64,000 nt of DNA from Leptasterias polaris (Eukaryota; Echinodermata; Asteroidea; Forcipulatida; Asteriidae): contig JAZGTN010000058.1 of assembly GCA_037783415.1 (NCBI GenBank), positions 6,112,001 through 6,176,000 on the forward strand, in the 5' to 3' direction. The notes beneath the pieces are model-generated. The model made no database searches. It saw nothing but the letters and a program-made list of their open reading frames with translations, and was not told the origin of the DNA. Both the position numbers and the translations under genes were made by a program. Positions 19,468 through 31,400 of the stretch are shown here, one piece after another. Positions within the stretch are counted from its first letter, which is position 1. Each line of letters begins with the position of its first letter.

Positions 19468-19555
19468 GTGTCGTGGCCGAGCGGATAAGAACACCGAACT
19501 CAAGCTCTGGTGTTTCTGATCAGCAGAGTGTGGGTTCGAATCCCAGTCGTGACAC
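19468..19555 (+). tRNA. tRNA-Leu(CAA)-like SINE head, not a functional tRNA gene
   Basis: The acceptor strands GTGTCGT and GTGACAC pair (with G·U pairs). The A box is TGGCCGAGCGG, the B box GGTTCGAATCC, the T stem TGGG/CCCA, and there is a long class-II variable arm as expected for leucine. CAA at 19501-19503 lies in the anticodon position, with one mismatch in the anticodon stem. It continues directly into a SINE body, so it serves as an internal pol III promoter rather than as a tRNA gene. Confidence 0.7.
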
Positions 19556-19873
19556 TTGTGTCCTTAAGCAAGACACTTAACCACATGCTTCGTCCTTCGG
19601 ATGGGACGTTAAGCCGTAGGTCCCGTGTGTTGTGTAATGCACGTAAAGAACCCATTGCACTTATCGTAAAGAGAAGGGGTTCCTGGTTTGATTGGCTGCA
19701 TATTGCGCCACAGCACCTTGTAAACCATTACATGGTGCTATGCAAAGGAATAGGTCTCATACTGTTCAACACGTAACTCCACATACCTTGTAGGAAAAAT
19801 ACTGAGCGCTTTGAGACACCCATCGGGAGTATATAAAGCGCTATATAAGAACTGCGTATTATTATTATTATTA
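19468..19873 (+). mobile_element. tRNA-Leu-derived SINE, full length
   Basis: A tRNA-like head (19468-19555) is followed by a conserved-looking body (AAGCAAGACACTTAACCACA, GGATGGGACGTTAAGCCGT, GGTCCCGTGTG, AAAGAACCCATTGCACTTAT) and a LINE-like 3' end GAGCGCTTTGAGACACCC…AAGCGCTATATAAGAACTGC with an (ATT)n tail. This head-body-LINE-tail layout is that of tRNA SINEs mobilised by CR1/L2-type elements. It is about 406 bp. Flanking target duplications are not obvious. Confidence 0.85.
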
Positions 19874-20367
19874 CATGAAGGAGTAGAGAGTACATTCAGT
19901 TGATGGGGTATCCTGTATAAATTTACAGTTACATACATGTATCTTATCTCAATTTGTAGATAATATTTATAGGCCTCTCAAAATGCCCAAAACACAAAAA
20001 GTAAATTTGAAGGGGCGGGGCTTAAAATTTTAGGGGGTCATATCTCAGAAATGTCAAGGAGTACGACTCTAAAATTTGGTGCGTATTCATGGCACCCATA
20101 GGGAATGTTTGGGAAAAAAATTAGCAAAATCTGAGACGGAGCCTGCCGACGCATCAGGTGAGTTGACACGGAATGACCCATTTGTACACAAACTTTAAAA
20201 ACAGTGGACAGATCTTACTCTAATCTAAAGAGGTCGGTAGAAAAAAAAATTGTAGATTCATGTTGTTTAAAAAAAAACTGAAACACTACACTTTACTTTT
20301 TAGTGTTTTCATTTTTCAGATTTTTTGATTTTTATATTTTTATACATATGCCTTCATTCCTTTCTAG

Positions 20368-20422
20368 CATTCACAGCATCAATGTACCCCAAGTGCAACG
20401 TGTACATCACCCCCGACTCAAG
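20368..20422 (+). CDS. Candidate 55-bp micro-exon
   Basis: Bounded by acceptor TTCCTTTCTAG| and donor CTCAAG|GTGAGTG. Joined after the donor at 18090 (phase 1) it reads on as FTASMYPKCNVYITPDSR in phase, so the two splice sites are compatible. No downstream acceptor with matching phase was found for its own donor. It may be part of the decayed gene around it. Confidence 0.35.
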
Positions 20423-20486
20423 GTGAGTGCCACCTGTTATTACATGTAGGTCTGGACTATTTTGCTTCAGCAGCAGACACGTTTGA

Positions 20487-20863
20487 TCGGAGCAATTTCC
20501 CAGGCCGAGGGAAATGTGCTCGAACTGCAAAGGGTTTTACAGCAGGAGATATTTTTGGTCTCACAGGCTCAGTTGCACTCCAGAAAGTGCAAAAGCCTTT
20601 TGCTACTAGCCTTCTCGAGTCGCTTCAAAATATGACTGATGACCTGTTCAACACAGAGATACTCCAAGGAATGCGTGATGACAATATTGGGCATATATCT
20701 GTAAAACAGATCCTATCATCTATGGTGGGACAGCGTTTGTACCAAAAAATGAGACAAAAGCGAGGTGAGAAGACCTGCACTTGCTTCTACATGTATATGA
20801 CAACATCAGTGGAGCGCAAGTCACAGCCATGGATGCAGGTCTTGTTCAGAAAATCATCAGGCT
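20487..20863 (+). pseudogene. Decayed zinc-finger half of a zinc-finger/YR-type gene
   Basis: One frame carries CSNCKGFYSRRYFWSHRLSC, a C-x2-C … H-x3-C finger, and then hits a stop. Another frame carries LFNTEILQGMRDDNIGHIS then VKQILSSMVGQRLYQKMRQK up to a donor-like GAGGTGAG near 20766. Fingers of this C2HC kind followed by an M-x-D-x-I … L-x-x-x-G-x-x-L segment precede the recombinase-like domain in the family I have in mind for 17665-18089. Here it lies 3' of that domain on the same strand, so this is a rearrangement or the start of a second copy. Frames are mixed, so it is not functional. Confidence 0.4.
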
Positions 20864-20989
20864 AGAATTAAAACAAAATGTGCACAAATTTAAACCTGAT
20901 ACCGTCAAGATACAATGTACCTCTGTTCAGTACCAACTATTTACTTGACAATCCCCTCAACTATAGTTGGGACATGGTCCCTATAATAA

Positions 20990-21477
20990 ATTGCTCCCCT
21001 GGATCGCCCATATAGCTCTATAGCAGGATAAACTCCAACCATGCGTTGACCCTAGTGGGCGGCGCTAATCCGTTGTGAACATAGAAATAGAACCCGGAGA
21101 ATGCTGACTCTGTCATTGTGCGTGCGATTTCGTTGTGAGACCATTTTTATGGACGCGCGTACGCCATTTTGTTAAACGCGTATATGGCTAGAGACATACG
21201 CCGGGTGTTACGGCGCGCTGCCCATGGTAGCGAGGCTGGTCAGTGATAAGCCAGTGATAATATTTTGCCATACAGTAGACGTCATGAACATTGACCAATG
21301 AAAACACGTAGAAACGGTCTATGTGCGTTGCCATTTTGCCATTTTGGGTACTTTTGTAGGAAACACGATGCGACGACCGTGGATCACAAAATCATGAGAC
21401 TCAAATCACGCAGATATCGGTAAAATTGTCTTGATGGATGTGTTCTGGTATTTAGTTCAATTTTGTTAAAAACATGT
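20990..21477. promoter_or_regulatory. CpG-rich segment with GCCATTTT (YY1-like) motifs
   Basis: Between about 21040 and 21370 CpG is frequent (GGACGCGCGTACGCC, AACGCGTATATG, CGCCGGGTGTTACGGCGCGC), unlike the rest of the window. GCCATTTT occurs near 21166, 21331 and 21340, matching the reverse YY1 core. No exon is defined. Possible promoter or unmethylated island; inference only. Confidence 0.3.
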
Positions 21478-21836
21478 TAAAGGCACTGAACACGTTTGGT
21501 AATTGTCAAAGACCAGTATTCTCACTTGGTGTATCCCAACATATGCATAAAATAACAAGCCTGTGAAAATTTGGGCTCAATTGGTCATTGAAGTTGCAAG
21601 AAAATGATGAAAGAAAAAACACCCTTAATTGTTGTATAAATTAGTGTGCTTTCAGATAGGAATAAAAGGCTTCTGGCCAGAAGTCTTTTATTATTTTAAT
21701 TAGTGATAAATTACCTCTTTCTCAAAAACTACGTTACTTCAGAGGTTGAGCCCAAATTTTCACAGGCTTGTTATTTTATGCATATGTTGGGATACACCAA
21801 GTGAGAATACTGGTCTTTGACAATTACCAAACGTTT
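21478..21836. mobile_element. Palindromic MITE with 89-bp perfect arms
   Basis: Arms 21492-21580 and 21746-21834 are exact reverse complements (starting ACGTTTGGTAATTGTCAAAG). The left end extends outward as TTAAAGGCACTGAAC, but the right end lacks that terminal segment, so the copy is trimmed. The interior includes AAAAACTACGTTACTTCAGAGG. I recall very similar elements as abundant in starfish genomes; that is memory, not a search. Confidence 0.85.
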
Positions 21837-22044
21837 GATTATAATAAACGATTAACAACACGCTGAGCGCCCGCAGCAATTTGTGGGCCGGCCGTATTAC
21901 ATAAAAATTATATCATACCGTAGAGCATGCAGACGGGACACGTACTGTACATCCATCCCCATGTAAATACTGTACATGTACAATAATACGCCGCAGTGTA
22001 CGACGGCCACGGCTAATCATTCCCGGGCTGCGCCTCTCAGGGCC

Positions 22045-22244
22045 GAAAGCGCGGGAAACCTTCTGACGTAACAAAACAATCGGCCAATCAGGTTTGAGCA
22101 GGTTTTCGCGGCGCGCAAGTATAATTTCTAGATATTGCACAAAATTGCTGTCACTCACAATAAAGTATTGCTGGGACAAGACCTACGTCCGCACAAAGGG
22201 ACTGTTTTTGTCGGCATCTTCAAAGCCTGGCTGATTTCGTTGGG
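22045..22244 (+). promoter_or_regulatory. Promoter-like region and non-coding first exon with splice donor
   Basis: Within 40 bp lie GCGGGAAA (22051, E2F consensus), TGACGTAA (22064, CRE-like) and GGCCAATCA (22082, consensus CCAAT/NF-Y), in CpG-rich DNA. About 160 bp on, TTGGG|GTAAGT (22245) is a consensus splice donor. No ATG-led ORF lies between them, so this would be a 5'UTR or lncRNA exon on the plus strand. Its intron would run into the satellite. No TATA box at a canonical spacing was identified. All inference from motifs. Confidence 0.4.
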
Positions 22245-22489
22245 GTAAGTTTTTAAATTGTATTAGGCAGGTATACGCAAATATGATGAGAGTTTGTCTT
22301 AGCCTTTTTAAGTTTCAATAACCAATCTGATTCTGTGGGAATCATTCACGTACACTCAGTCTCAGCATGCTCAGTGACGAGTGAGCGTGGACTCGAATGA
22401 GTCGAAGCAGATAAAAATTAATAAATATTAACTAGATCAGCTAGTTTCTTTGATTTAAACCGAATGAAATCGTGGTAAGCTAATGAAGA

Positions 22490-25400
22490 TCACCCTCAGC
22501 ACACAGCCAATGAAAAGCAGATCAAAAGTTTCTTGAAGCCAATGTCCAATGGCAATGATAAACACAATGAATCAGCATGTTCCTTTAATTTAAGCCAATG
22601 CAATACACAATCAACATATTCCTTCAAGCCAATGCAATACATAATCAGCATGTTCCTTTAAGCCAATCAAAATCACAGTCAGTAAGTTCCTTTAAGCCAA
22701 TGAAAAACAAAATCACGATATTCCTTTATTCCAATAGAAAACACAATCAGCATGTTCCTTTAAGCAATTCAAAACACAATCAGCATATACCTTTAAGCAA
22801 ATAAAAATTATAATCAGCATGTTCCTAGATAAATACACTTAATAGCATGTTCCTTTAGACCAATCAAAACAGAATCAACATATTCCTTTAAGTCAATGAA
22901 AAACACAACCAGCATGTTCCTTTAAGCCAATGAAAAACACAGTCGGCATGTTCCTTTAACCAATGAAAAACACAGTCGGCATGTTCCTTTAAGCCAATGA
23001 AAAACAGTCGGCATGTTCCTTTAAGCCAATGAAAAACAGTCAGCATGTTCCTTTAAGCCAATGAAAAACACAACCAGCATGTTCCTTTAAGCCAATGAAA
23101 AACACAGTCGGCATGTTCCTTTAAGCCAATGAAAAACACAACCAGCATGTTCCTTAAGCCAATGGAAAACACAATCGGCATGTTCCTTTAAGCCAATGAA
23201 AAACACAGTCGGCATGTTCCTTTAAGCCAATGAAAAACAGTCGGCATGTTCCTTTAAGCCAATGAAAAACACAGTCAGCATGTTCCTTTAAGCCAATGAA
23301 AAACACAACCAGCATGTTCCTTTAAGCCAATGAAAAACAGTCGGCATGTTCCTTTAAGCCAATGAAAAACACAACCAGCATGTTCCTTAAGCCAGATGGA
23401 AAACACAATCAGCATGTTCCTTTAAGCCAATGGAAAACACAGTCGGCATGTTCCTTTAAGCCAATGAAAAACACAGTCGGCATGTTCCTTTAAGCCAATG
23501 AAAAACAGTCGGCATGTTCCTTTAAGCCAATGAAAAACACAGTCAGCATGTTCCTTTAAGCCAATGAAAAACACAACCAGCATGTTCCTTTAAGCCAATG
23601 AAAAACAGTCGGCATGTTCCTTTAAGCCAATGAAAAACACAACCAGCATGTTCCTTAAGCCAGATGGAAAACACAATCAGCATGTTCCTTTAAGCCAATG
23701 GAAAACAGTCGGCATGTTCCTTTAAGCCAATGAAAAACACAGTCAGCATGTTCCTTTAAGCCAATGAAAAACACAACCAGCATGTTCCTTTAAGCCAATG
23801 AAAAACACAACCAGCATGTTCCTTTAAGCCAATGAAAAACAGTCGGCATGTTCCTTTAAGCCAATGAAAAACACAGTCAGCATGTTCCTTTAAGCCAATG
23901 AAAAACACAACCAGCATGTTCCTTTAAGCCAATGAAAAACAGTCGGCATGTTCCTTTAAGCCAATGAAAAACACAACCAGCATGTTCCTTTAAGCCAATG
24001 AAAAACACAGTCGGCATGTTCCTTTAAGCCAATGAAAAACAGTCGGCATGTTCCTTTAAGCCAATGAAAAACACAACCAGCATGTTCCTTTAAGCCAATG
24101 AAAAACAGTCGGCATGTTCCTTTAAGCCAATGAAAAACACAACCAGCATGTTCCTTTAAGCCAATGAAAAACACAACCAGCATGTTCCTTTAAGCCAATG
24201 AAAAACACAACCAGCATGTTCCTTTAAGCCAATGAAAAACAGTCGGCATGTTCCTTTAAGCCAATGAAAAACACAACCAGCATGTTCCTTTAAGCCAATG
24301 AAAAACAGTCGGCATGTTCCTTTAAGCCAATGAAAAACACAGTCAGCATGTTCCTTTAAGCCAATGAAAAACACAACCAGCATGTTCCTTTAAGCCAATG
24401 AAAAACAGTCGGCATGTTCCTTTAAGCCAATGAAAAACACAACCAGCATGTTCCTTAAGCCAGATGGAAAACACAATCAGCATGTTCCTTTAAGCCAATG
24501 GAAAACACAGTCGGCATGTTCCTTTAAGCCAATGAAAAACAGTCGGCATGTTCCTTTAAGCCAATGAAAAACACAGTCAGCATGTTCCTTTAAGCCAATG
24601 AAAAACAGTCGGCATGTTCCTTTAAGCCAATGAAAAACACAACCAGCATGTTCCTTAAGCCAGATGGAAAACACAGTCGGCATGTTCCTTTAAGCCAATG
24701 AAAAACAGTCGGCATGTTCCTTTAAGCCAATGAAAAACAGTCGGCATGTTCCTTTAAGCCAATGAAAAACACAACCAGCATGTTCCTTTAAGCCAATGAA
24801 AAACAGTCGGCATGTTCCTTTAAGCCAATGAAAAACACAGTCAGCATGTTCCTTTAAGCCAATGAAAAACACAACCAGCATGTTCCTTTAAGCCAATGAA
24901 AAACAGTCGGCATGTTCCTTTAAGCCAATGAAAAACACAACCAGCATGTTCCTTAAGCCAGATGGAAAACACAATCAGCATGTTCCTTTAAGCCAATGGA
25001 AAACACAGTCGGCATGTTCCTTTAAGCCAATGAAAAACAGTCGGCATGTTCCTTTAAGCCAATGAAAAACACAGTCAGCATGTTCCTTTAAGCCAATAAA
25101 AAACAGTCGGCATGTTCCTTTAAGCCAATGAAAAACACAACCAGCATGTTCCTTTAAGCCAATGAAAAACAGTCGGCATGTTCCTTTAAGCCAATGAAAA
25201 ACACAGTCAGCATGTTCCTTTAAGCCAATGAAAAACACAACCAGCATGTTCCTTTAAGCCAATGAAAAACAGTCGGCATGTTCCTTTAAGCCAATGAAAA
25301 ACACAGTCAGCATGTTCCTTTAAGCCAATGAAAAACACAACCAGCATGTTCCTTTAAGCCAATGAAAAACAGTCGGCATGTTCCTTTAAGCCAATGAAAA

Positions 25401-28400
25401 ACACAACCAGCATGTTCCTTAAGCCAGATGGAAAACACAATCAGCATGTTCCTTTAAGCCAATGGAAAACACAGTCGGCATGTTCCTTTAAGCCAATGAA
25501 AAACAGTCGGCATGTTCCTTTAAGCCAATGAAAAACACAACCAACATGTTCCTTAAGCCAGATGGAAAACACAGTCGGCATGTTCCTTTAAGCCAATGAA
25601 AAACAGTCGGCATGTTCCTTTAAGCCAATGAAAAACACAACCAGCATGTTCCTTAAGCCAGATGGAAAACACAATCAGCATGTTCCTTTAAGCCAATGGA
25701 AAACACAGTCGGCATGTTCCCTTAAGCCAATGAAAAACACATCCAGCATGTTCCTTAAGCCAATGGAAAACACAATCAGCATGTTCTTTTAAGCCAATGG
25801 GAAAACACAATCAGCATGTTCCTTTAAGCCAATGAAAAACATAACCAGCATGTTCCTTTAAGCCAATGAAAACACAGTCGGCAGTTCCTTTAAGTCAATG
25901 AAAAACACATCCAGCATGTTCCTTTAAGTCAATGAAAAACACATCCAGCATGTTCCTTTAAGTCAATGAAAAACACAGTCGGCATGTTCCTTTAAGCCAA
26001 TGAAAAACACAGTCAGCATGTTCCTTTAAGCCAATGAAAAACACAACCAGCATGTTCCTTTAAGCCAATGAAAAACACAGTCGGCATGTTCCTTTAAGCC
26101 AATGAAAAACAGTCGGCATGTTCCTTTAAGCCAATGAAAAACACAGTCAGCATGTTCCTTTAAGCCAATGAAAAACACAACCAGCATGTTCCTTTAAGCC
26201 AATGAAAAACAGTCGGCATGTTCCTTTAAGCCAATGAAAAACACAACCAGCATGTTCCTTTAAGCCAATGAAAAACAGTCGGCATGTTCCTTTAAGCCAA
26301 TGAAAAACACAGTCAGCATGTTCCTTTAAGCCAATGAAAAACAGTCGGCATGTTCCTTTAAGCCAATGAAAAACACAGTCAGCATGTTCCTTTAAGCCAA
26401 TGAAAAACACAACCAGCATGTTCCTTTAAGCCAATGAAAAACAGTCGGCATGTTCCTTTAAGCCAATGAAAAACACAGTCAGCATGTTCCTTTAAGCCAA
26501 TGAAAAACACAACCAGCATGTTCCTTTAAGCCAATGAAAAACAGTCGGCATGTTCCTTTAAGCCAATGAAAAACACAACCAGCATGTTCCTTTAAGCCAA
26601 TGAAAAACAGTCGGCATGTTCCTTTAAGCCAATGAAAAACACAGTCAGCATGTTCCTTTAAGCCAATGAAAAACACAACCAGCATGTTCCTTTAAGCCAA
26701 TGAAAAACAGTCGGCATGTTCCTTTAAGCCAATGAAAAACACAACCAGCATGTTCCTTTAAGCCAATGAAAAACAGTCGGCATGTTCCTTTAAGCCAATG
26801 AAAAACACAGTCAGCATGTTCCTTTAAGCCAATGAAAAACACAACCAGCATGTTCCTTTAAGCCAATGAAAAACAGTCGGCATGTTCCTTTAAGCCAATG
26901 AAAAACACAGTCAGCATGTTCCTTTAAGCCAATGAAAAACACAACCAGCATGTTCCTTTAAGCCAATGAAAAACAGTCGGCATGTTCCTTTAAGCCAATG
27001 AAAAACACAACCAGCATGTTCCTTAAGCCAGATGGAAAACACAATCAGCATGTTCCTTTCAGCCAATGGAAAACACAGTCGGCATGTTCCTTTAAGCCAA
27101 TGAAAAACAGTCGGCATGTTCCTTTAAGCCAATGAAAAACACAGTCAGCATGTTCCTTTAAGCCAATGAAAAACACAACCAGCATGTTCCTTTAAGCCAA
27201 TAAAAAACAGTCGGCATGTTCCTTTAAGCCAATGAAAAACACAACCAGCATGTTCCTTAAGCCAGATGGAAAACACAATCAGCATGTTCCTTTAAGCCAA
27301 TGGAAAACACAGTCGGCATGTTCCCTTAAGCCAATGAAAAACATAACCAGCATGTTCCTTTAAGCCAATGAAAAACACAGTCGGCAGTTCCTTTAAGTCA
27401 ATGAAAAACACATCCAGCATGTTCCTTTAAGTCAATGAAAAACACATCCAGCATGTTCCTTTAAGTCAATGAAAAACACATCCAGCATGTTCCTTTAAGC
27501 CAATGAAAAACACATCCAGCATGTTCCTTTAAGCCAATGAAAAACACAGTAGGCATGTTCCTTTAAGCCAATGAAAAACACAAGATCAACATGTTCCTTT
27601 AAGTCAATGAAAAACAAAATCAGCATGTTCCTTTAAGCCACTGAAAAACACAGTCGGCATGTTCCTTTAAGCCAATGAAAAAGACAGTCGGCATGTTCCT
27701 TTAAGCCAATGAAAAACACAAGATCAGCATGTTCCTTTAAGCCAATGAAAAACATAAGATCAACATGTTCCTTTAAGTCAATGAAAAACAAAATCAGCAT
27801 GTTCCTTTAAGCCAATGAAAAACACAATCAACAATTCCTTTAACCAAATGAAAAACACAACCAGCATATTCCTTTTAAGCCAATGAAAAACACAATCAGC
27901 ATGTTCCTTTAAGCCAATGAAAAACACAATCAGCATGTTCCTTTAAGCCAATGAAAAACACAACCAGCATGTTCCTTTAAGCCAATGAAAAACAGTCGGC
28001 ATGTTCCTTTAAGCCAATGAAAAACACAACCAGCATGTTCCTTAAGCCAGATGGAAAACACAATCAGCATGTTCCTTTAAGCCAATGGAAAACACAGTCG
28101 GCATGTTCCTTTAAGCCAATGAAAAACAGTCGGCATGTTCCTTTAAGCCAATGAAAAACACAACCAACATGTTCCTTAAGCCAGATGGAAAACACAGTCG
28201 GCATGTTCCTTTAAGCCAATGAAAAACAGTCGGCATGTTCCTTTAAGCCAATGAAAAACACAACCAGCATGTTCCTTAAGCCAGATGGAAAACACAATCA
28301 GCATGTTCCTTTAAGCCAATGGAAAACACAGTCGGCATGTTCCCTTAAGCCAATGAAAAACACATCCAGCATGTTCCTTAAGCCAATGGAAAACACAATC

Positions 28401-31400
28401 AGCATGTTCTTTTAAGCCAATGGGAAAACACAATCAGCATGTTCCTTTAAGCCAATGAAAAACATAACCAGCATGTTCCTTTAAGCCAATGAAAACACAG
28501 TCGGCAGTTCCTTTAAGTCAATGAAAAACACATCCAGCATGTTCCTTTAAGTCAATGAAAAACACATCCAGCATGTTCCTTTAAGTCAATGAAAAACACA
28601 GTCGGCATGTTCCTTTAAGCCAATGAAAAACACAGTCAGCATGTTCCTTTAAGCCAATGAAAAACACAACCAGCATGTTCCTTTAAGCCAATGAAAAACA
28701 CAGTCGGCATGTTCCTTTAAGCCAATGAAAAACAGTCGGCATGTTCCTTTAAGCCAATGAAAAACACAGTCAGCATGTTCCTTTAAGCCAATGAAAAACA
28801 CAACCAGCATGTTCCTTTAAGCCAATGAAAAACAGTCGGCATGTTCCTTTAAGCCAATGAAAAACACAACCAGCATGTTCCTTTAAGCCAATGAAAAACA
28901 GTCGGCATGTTCCTTTAAGCCAATGAAAAACACAGTCAGCATGTTCCTTTAAGCCAATGAAAAACAGTCGGCATGTTCCTTTAAGCCAATGAAAAACACA
29001 GTCAGCATGTTCCTTTAAGCCAATGAAAAACACAACCAGCATGTTCCTTTAAGCCAATGAAAAACAGTCGGCATGTTCCTTTAAGCCAATGAAAAACACA
29101 GTCAGCATGTTCCTTTAAGCCAATGAAAAACACAACCAGCATGTTCCTTTAAGCCAATGAAAAACAGTCGGCATGTTCCTTTAAGCCAATGAAAAACACA
29201 ACCAGCATGTTCCTTTAAGCCAATGAAAAACAGTCGGCATGTTCCTTTAAGCCAATGAAAAACACAGTCAGCATGTTCCTTTAAGCCAATGAAAAACACA
29301 ACCAGCATGTTCCTTTAAGCCAATGAAAAACAGTCGGCATGTTCCTTTAAGCCAATGAAAAACACAACCAGCATGTTCCTTTAAGCCAATGAAAAACAGT
29401 CGGCATGTTCCTTTAAGCCAATGAAAAACACAGTCAGCATGTTCCTTTAAGCCAATGAAAAACACAACCAGCATGTTCCTTTAAGCCAATGAAAAACAGT
29501 CGGCATGTTCCTTTAAGCCAATGAAAAACACAACCAGCATGTTCCTTAAGCCAGATGGAAAACACAATCAGCATGTTCCTTTCAGCCAATGGAAAACACA
29601 GTCGGCATGTTCCTTTAAGCCAATGAAAAACAGTCGGCATGTTCCTTTAAGCCAATGAAAAACACAGTCGGCATGTTCCTTTAAGCCAATGAAAAACAGT
29701 CGGCATGTTCCTTTAAGCCAATGAAAAACACAGTCAGCATGTTCCTTTAAGCCAATGAAAAACACAACCAGCATGTTCCTTTAAGCCAATAAAAAACAGT
29801 CGGCATGTTCCTTTAAGCCAATGAAAAACACAACCAGCATGTTCCTTAAGCCAGATGGAAAACACAATCAGCATGTTCCTTTAAGCCAATGGAAAACACA
29901 GTCGGCATGTTCCCTTAAGCCAATGAAAAACATAACCAGCATGTTCCTTTAAGCCAATGAAAAACACAGTCGGCAGTTCCTTTAAGTCAATGAAAAACAC
30001 ATCCAGCATGTTCCTTTAAGTCAATGAAAAACACATCCAGCATGTTCCTTTAAGTCAATGAAAAACACATCCAGCATGTTCCTTTAAGCCAATGAAAAAC
30101 ACATCCAGCATGTTCCTTTAAGCCAATGAAAAACACAGTAGGCATGTTCCTTTAAGCCAATGAAAAACACAAGATCAACATGTTCCTTTAAGTCAATGAA
30201 AAACAAAATCAGCATGTTCCTTTAAGCCACTGAAAAACACAGTCGGCATGTTCCTTTAAGCCAATGAAAAAGACAGTCGGCATGTTCCTTTAAGCCAATG
30301 AAAAACACAAGATCAGCATGTTCCTTTAAGCCAATGAAAAACATAAGATCAACATGTTCCTTTAAGTCAATGAAAAACAAAATCAGCATGTTCCTTTAAG
30401 CCAATGAAAAACACAATCAACAATTCCTTTAACCAAATGAAAAACACAACCAGCATATTCCTTTTAAGCCAATGAAAAACACAATCAGCATGTTCCTTTA
30501 AGCCAATGAAAAACACAATCAGCATGTTCCTTTAAGCCAATGAAAAACACAATCAGCATGTTCCTTTAAGCCAATGAAAAACACAACCAGCATGTTCCTT
30601 TTAAGCCAATGAAAAACACAACCAGCATGTTCCTTTAAGCCAATGAAAAACACAATCAGCATGTTCCTTTAAGCCAATGAAAAACAGTCGGCATGTTCCT
30701 TTAAGCCAATGAAAAACACAACCAGCATGTTCCTTAAGCCAGATGGAAAACACAATCAGCATGTTCCTTTAAGCCAATGGAAAACACAGTCGGCATGTTC
30801 CTTTAAGCCAATGAAAAACACAGTCGGCATGTTCCTTTAAGCCAATGAAAAACAGTCGGCATGTTCCTTTAAGCCAATGAAAAACACAGTCAGCATGTTC
30901 CTTTAAGCCAATGAAAAACACAACCAGCATGTTCCTTAAGCCAGATGGAAAACACAATCAGCATGTTCCTTTAAGCCAATGGAAAACACAGTCGGCATGT
31001 TCCTTTAAGCCAATGAAAAACACATCCAGCATGTTCCTTAAGCCAATGGAAAACACAATCAGCATGTTCCTTTAAGCCAATGGGAAAACACAATCAGCAT
31101 GTTCCTTTAAGCCAATGAAAAACATAACCAGCATGTTCCTTTAAGCCAATGAAAAACACAGTCGGCATGTTCCTTTAAGCCAATGAAAAACACAACCAGC
31201 ATGTTCCTTAAGCCAATGGAAAACACAATCAGCATGTTCCTTTAAGCCAATGGAAAACACAGTCGGCATGTTCCTTTAAGCCAATGAAAAACACAGTCGG
31301 CATGTTCCTTTAAGCCAATGAAAAACAGTCGGCATGTTCCTTTAAGCCAATGAAAAACACAGTCAGCATGTTCCTTTAAGCCAATGAAAAACACAACCAG

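Larger units (their letters stand above)
18592..20180. mobile_element. Inverted-repeat DNA element (1.59 kb) hosting nested insertions
   Basis: The outer ends TGGGTCATTCCGTGCCAACT (18592) and the reverse complement TGGGTCATTCCGTGTCAACT (ending 20180) start an imperfect inverted repeat about 290 bp long. It includes TATGGGTGCCATGAA, ATTTCTGAGATATGACCCCC, TTTTAAGCCCCGCCCCTTCA, GTGTTTTGGGCATTTTGAGA and TACAAATTGAGATAAGATA on both arms. A further shared block (CTCTCTACTCCTTCAT) lies near 19206 and 19875, so the right arm lacks ~330 bp present on the left. No transposase is present. Target duplication is unclear. Confidence 0.8.

Noticed and set aside
19468..19555. Functional tRNA-Leu gene
   Set aside because: It runs straight into a SINE body with a LINE-like tail and has an anticodon-stem mismatch. 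It is a SINE promoter head.
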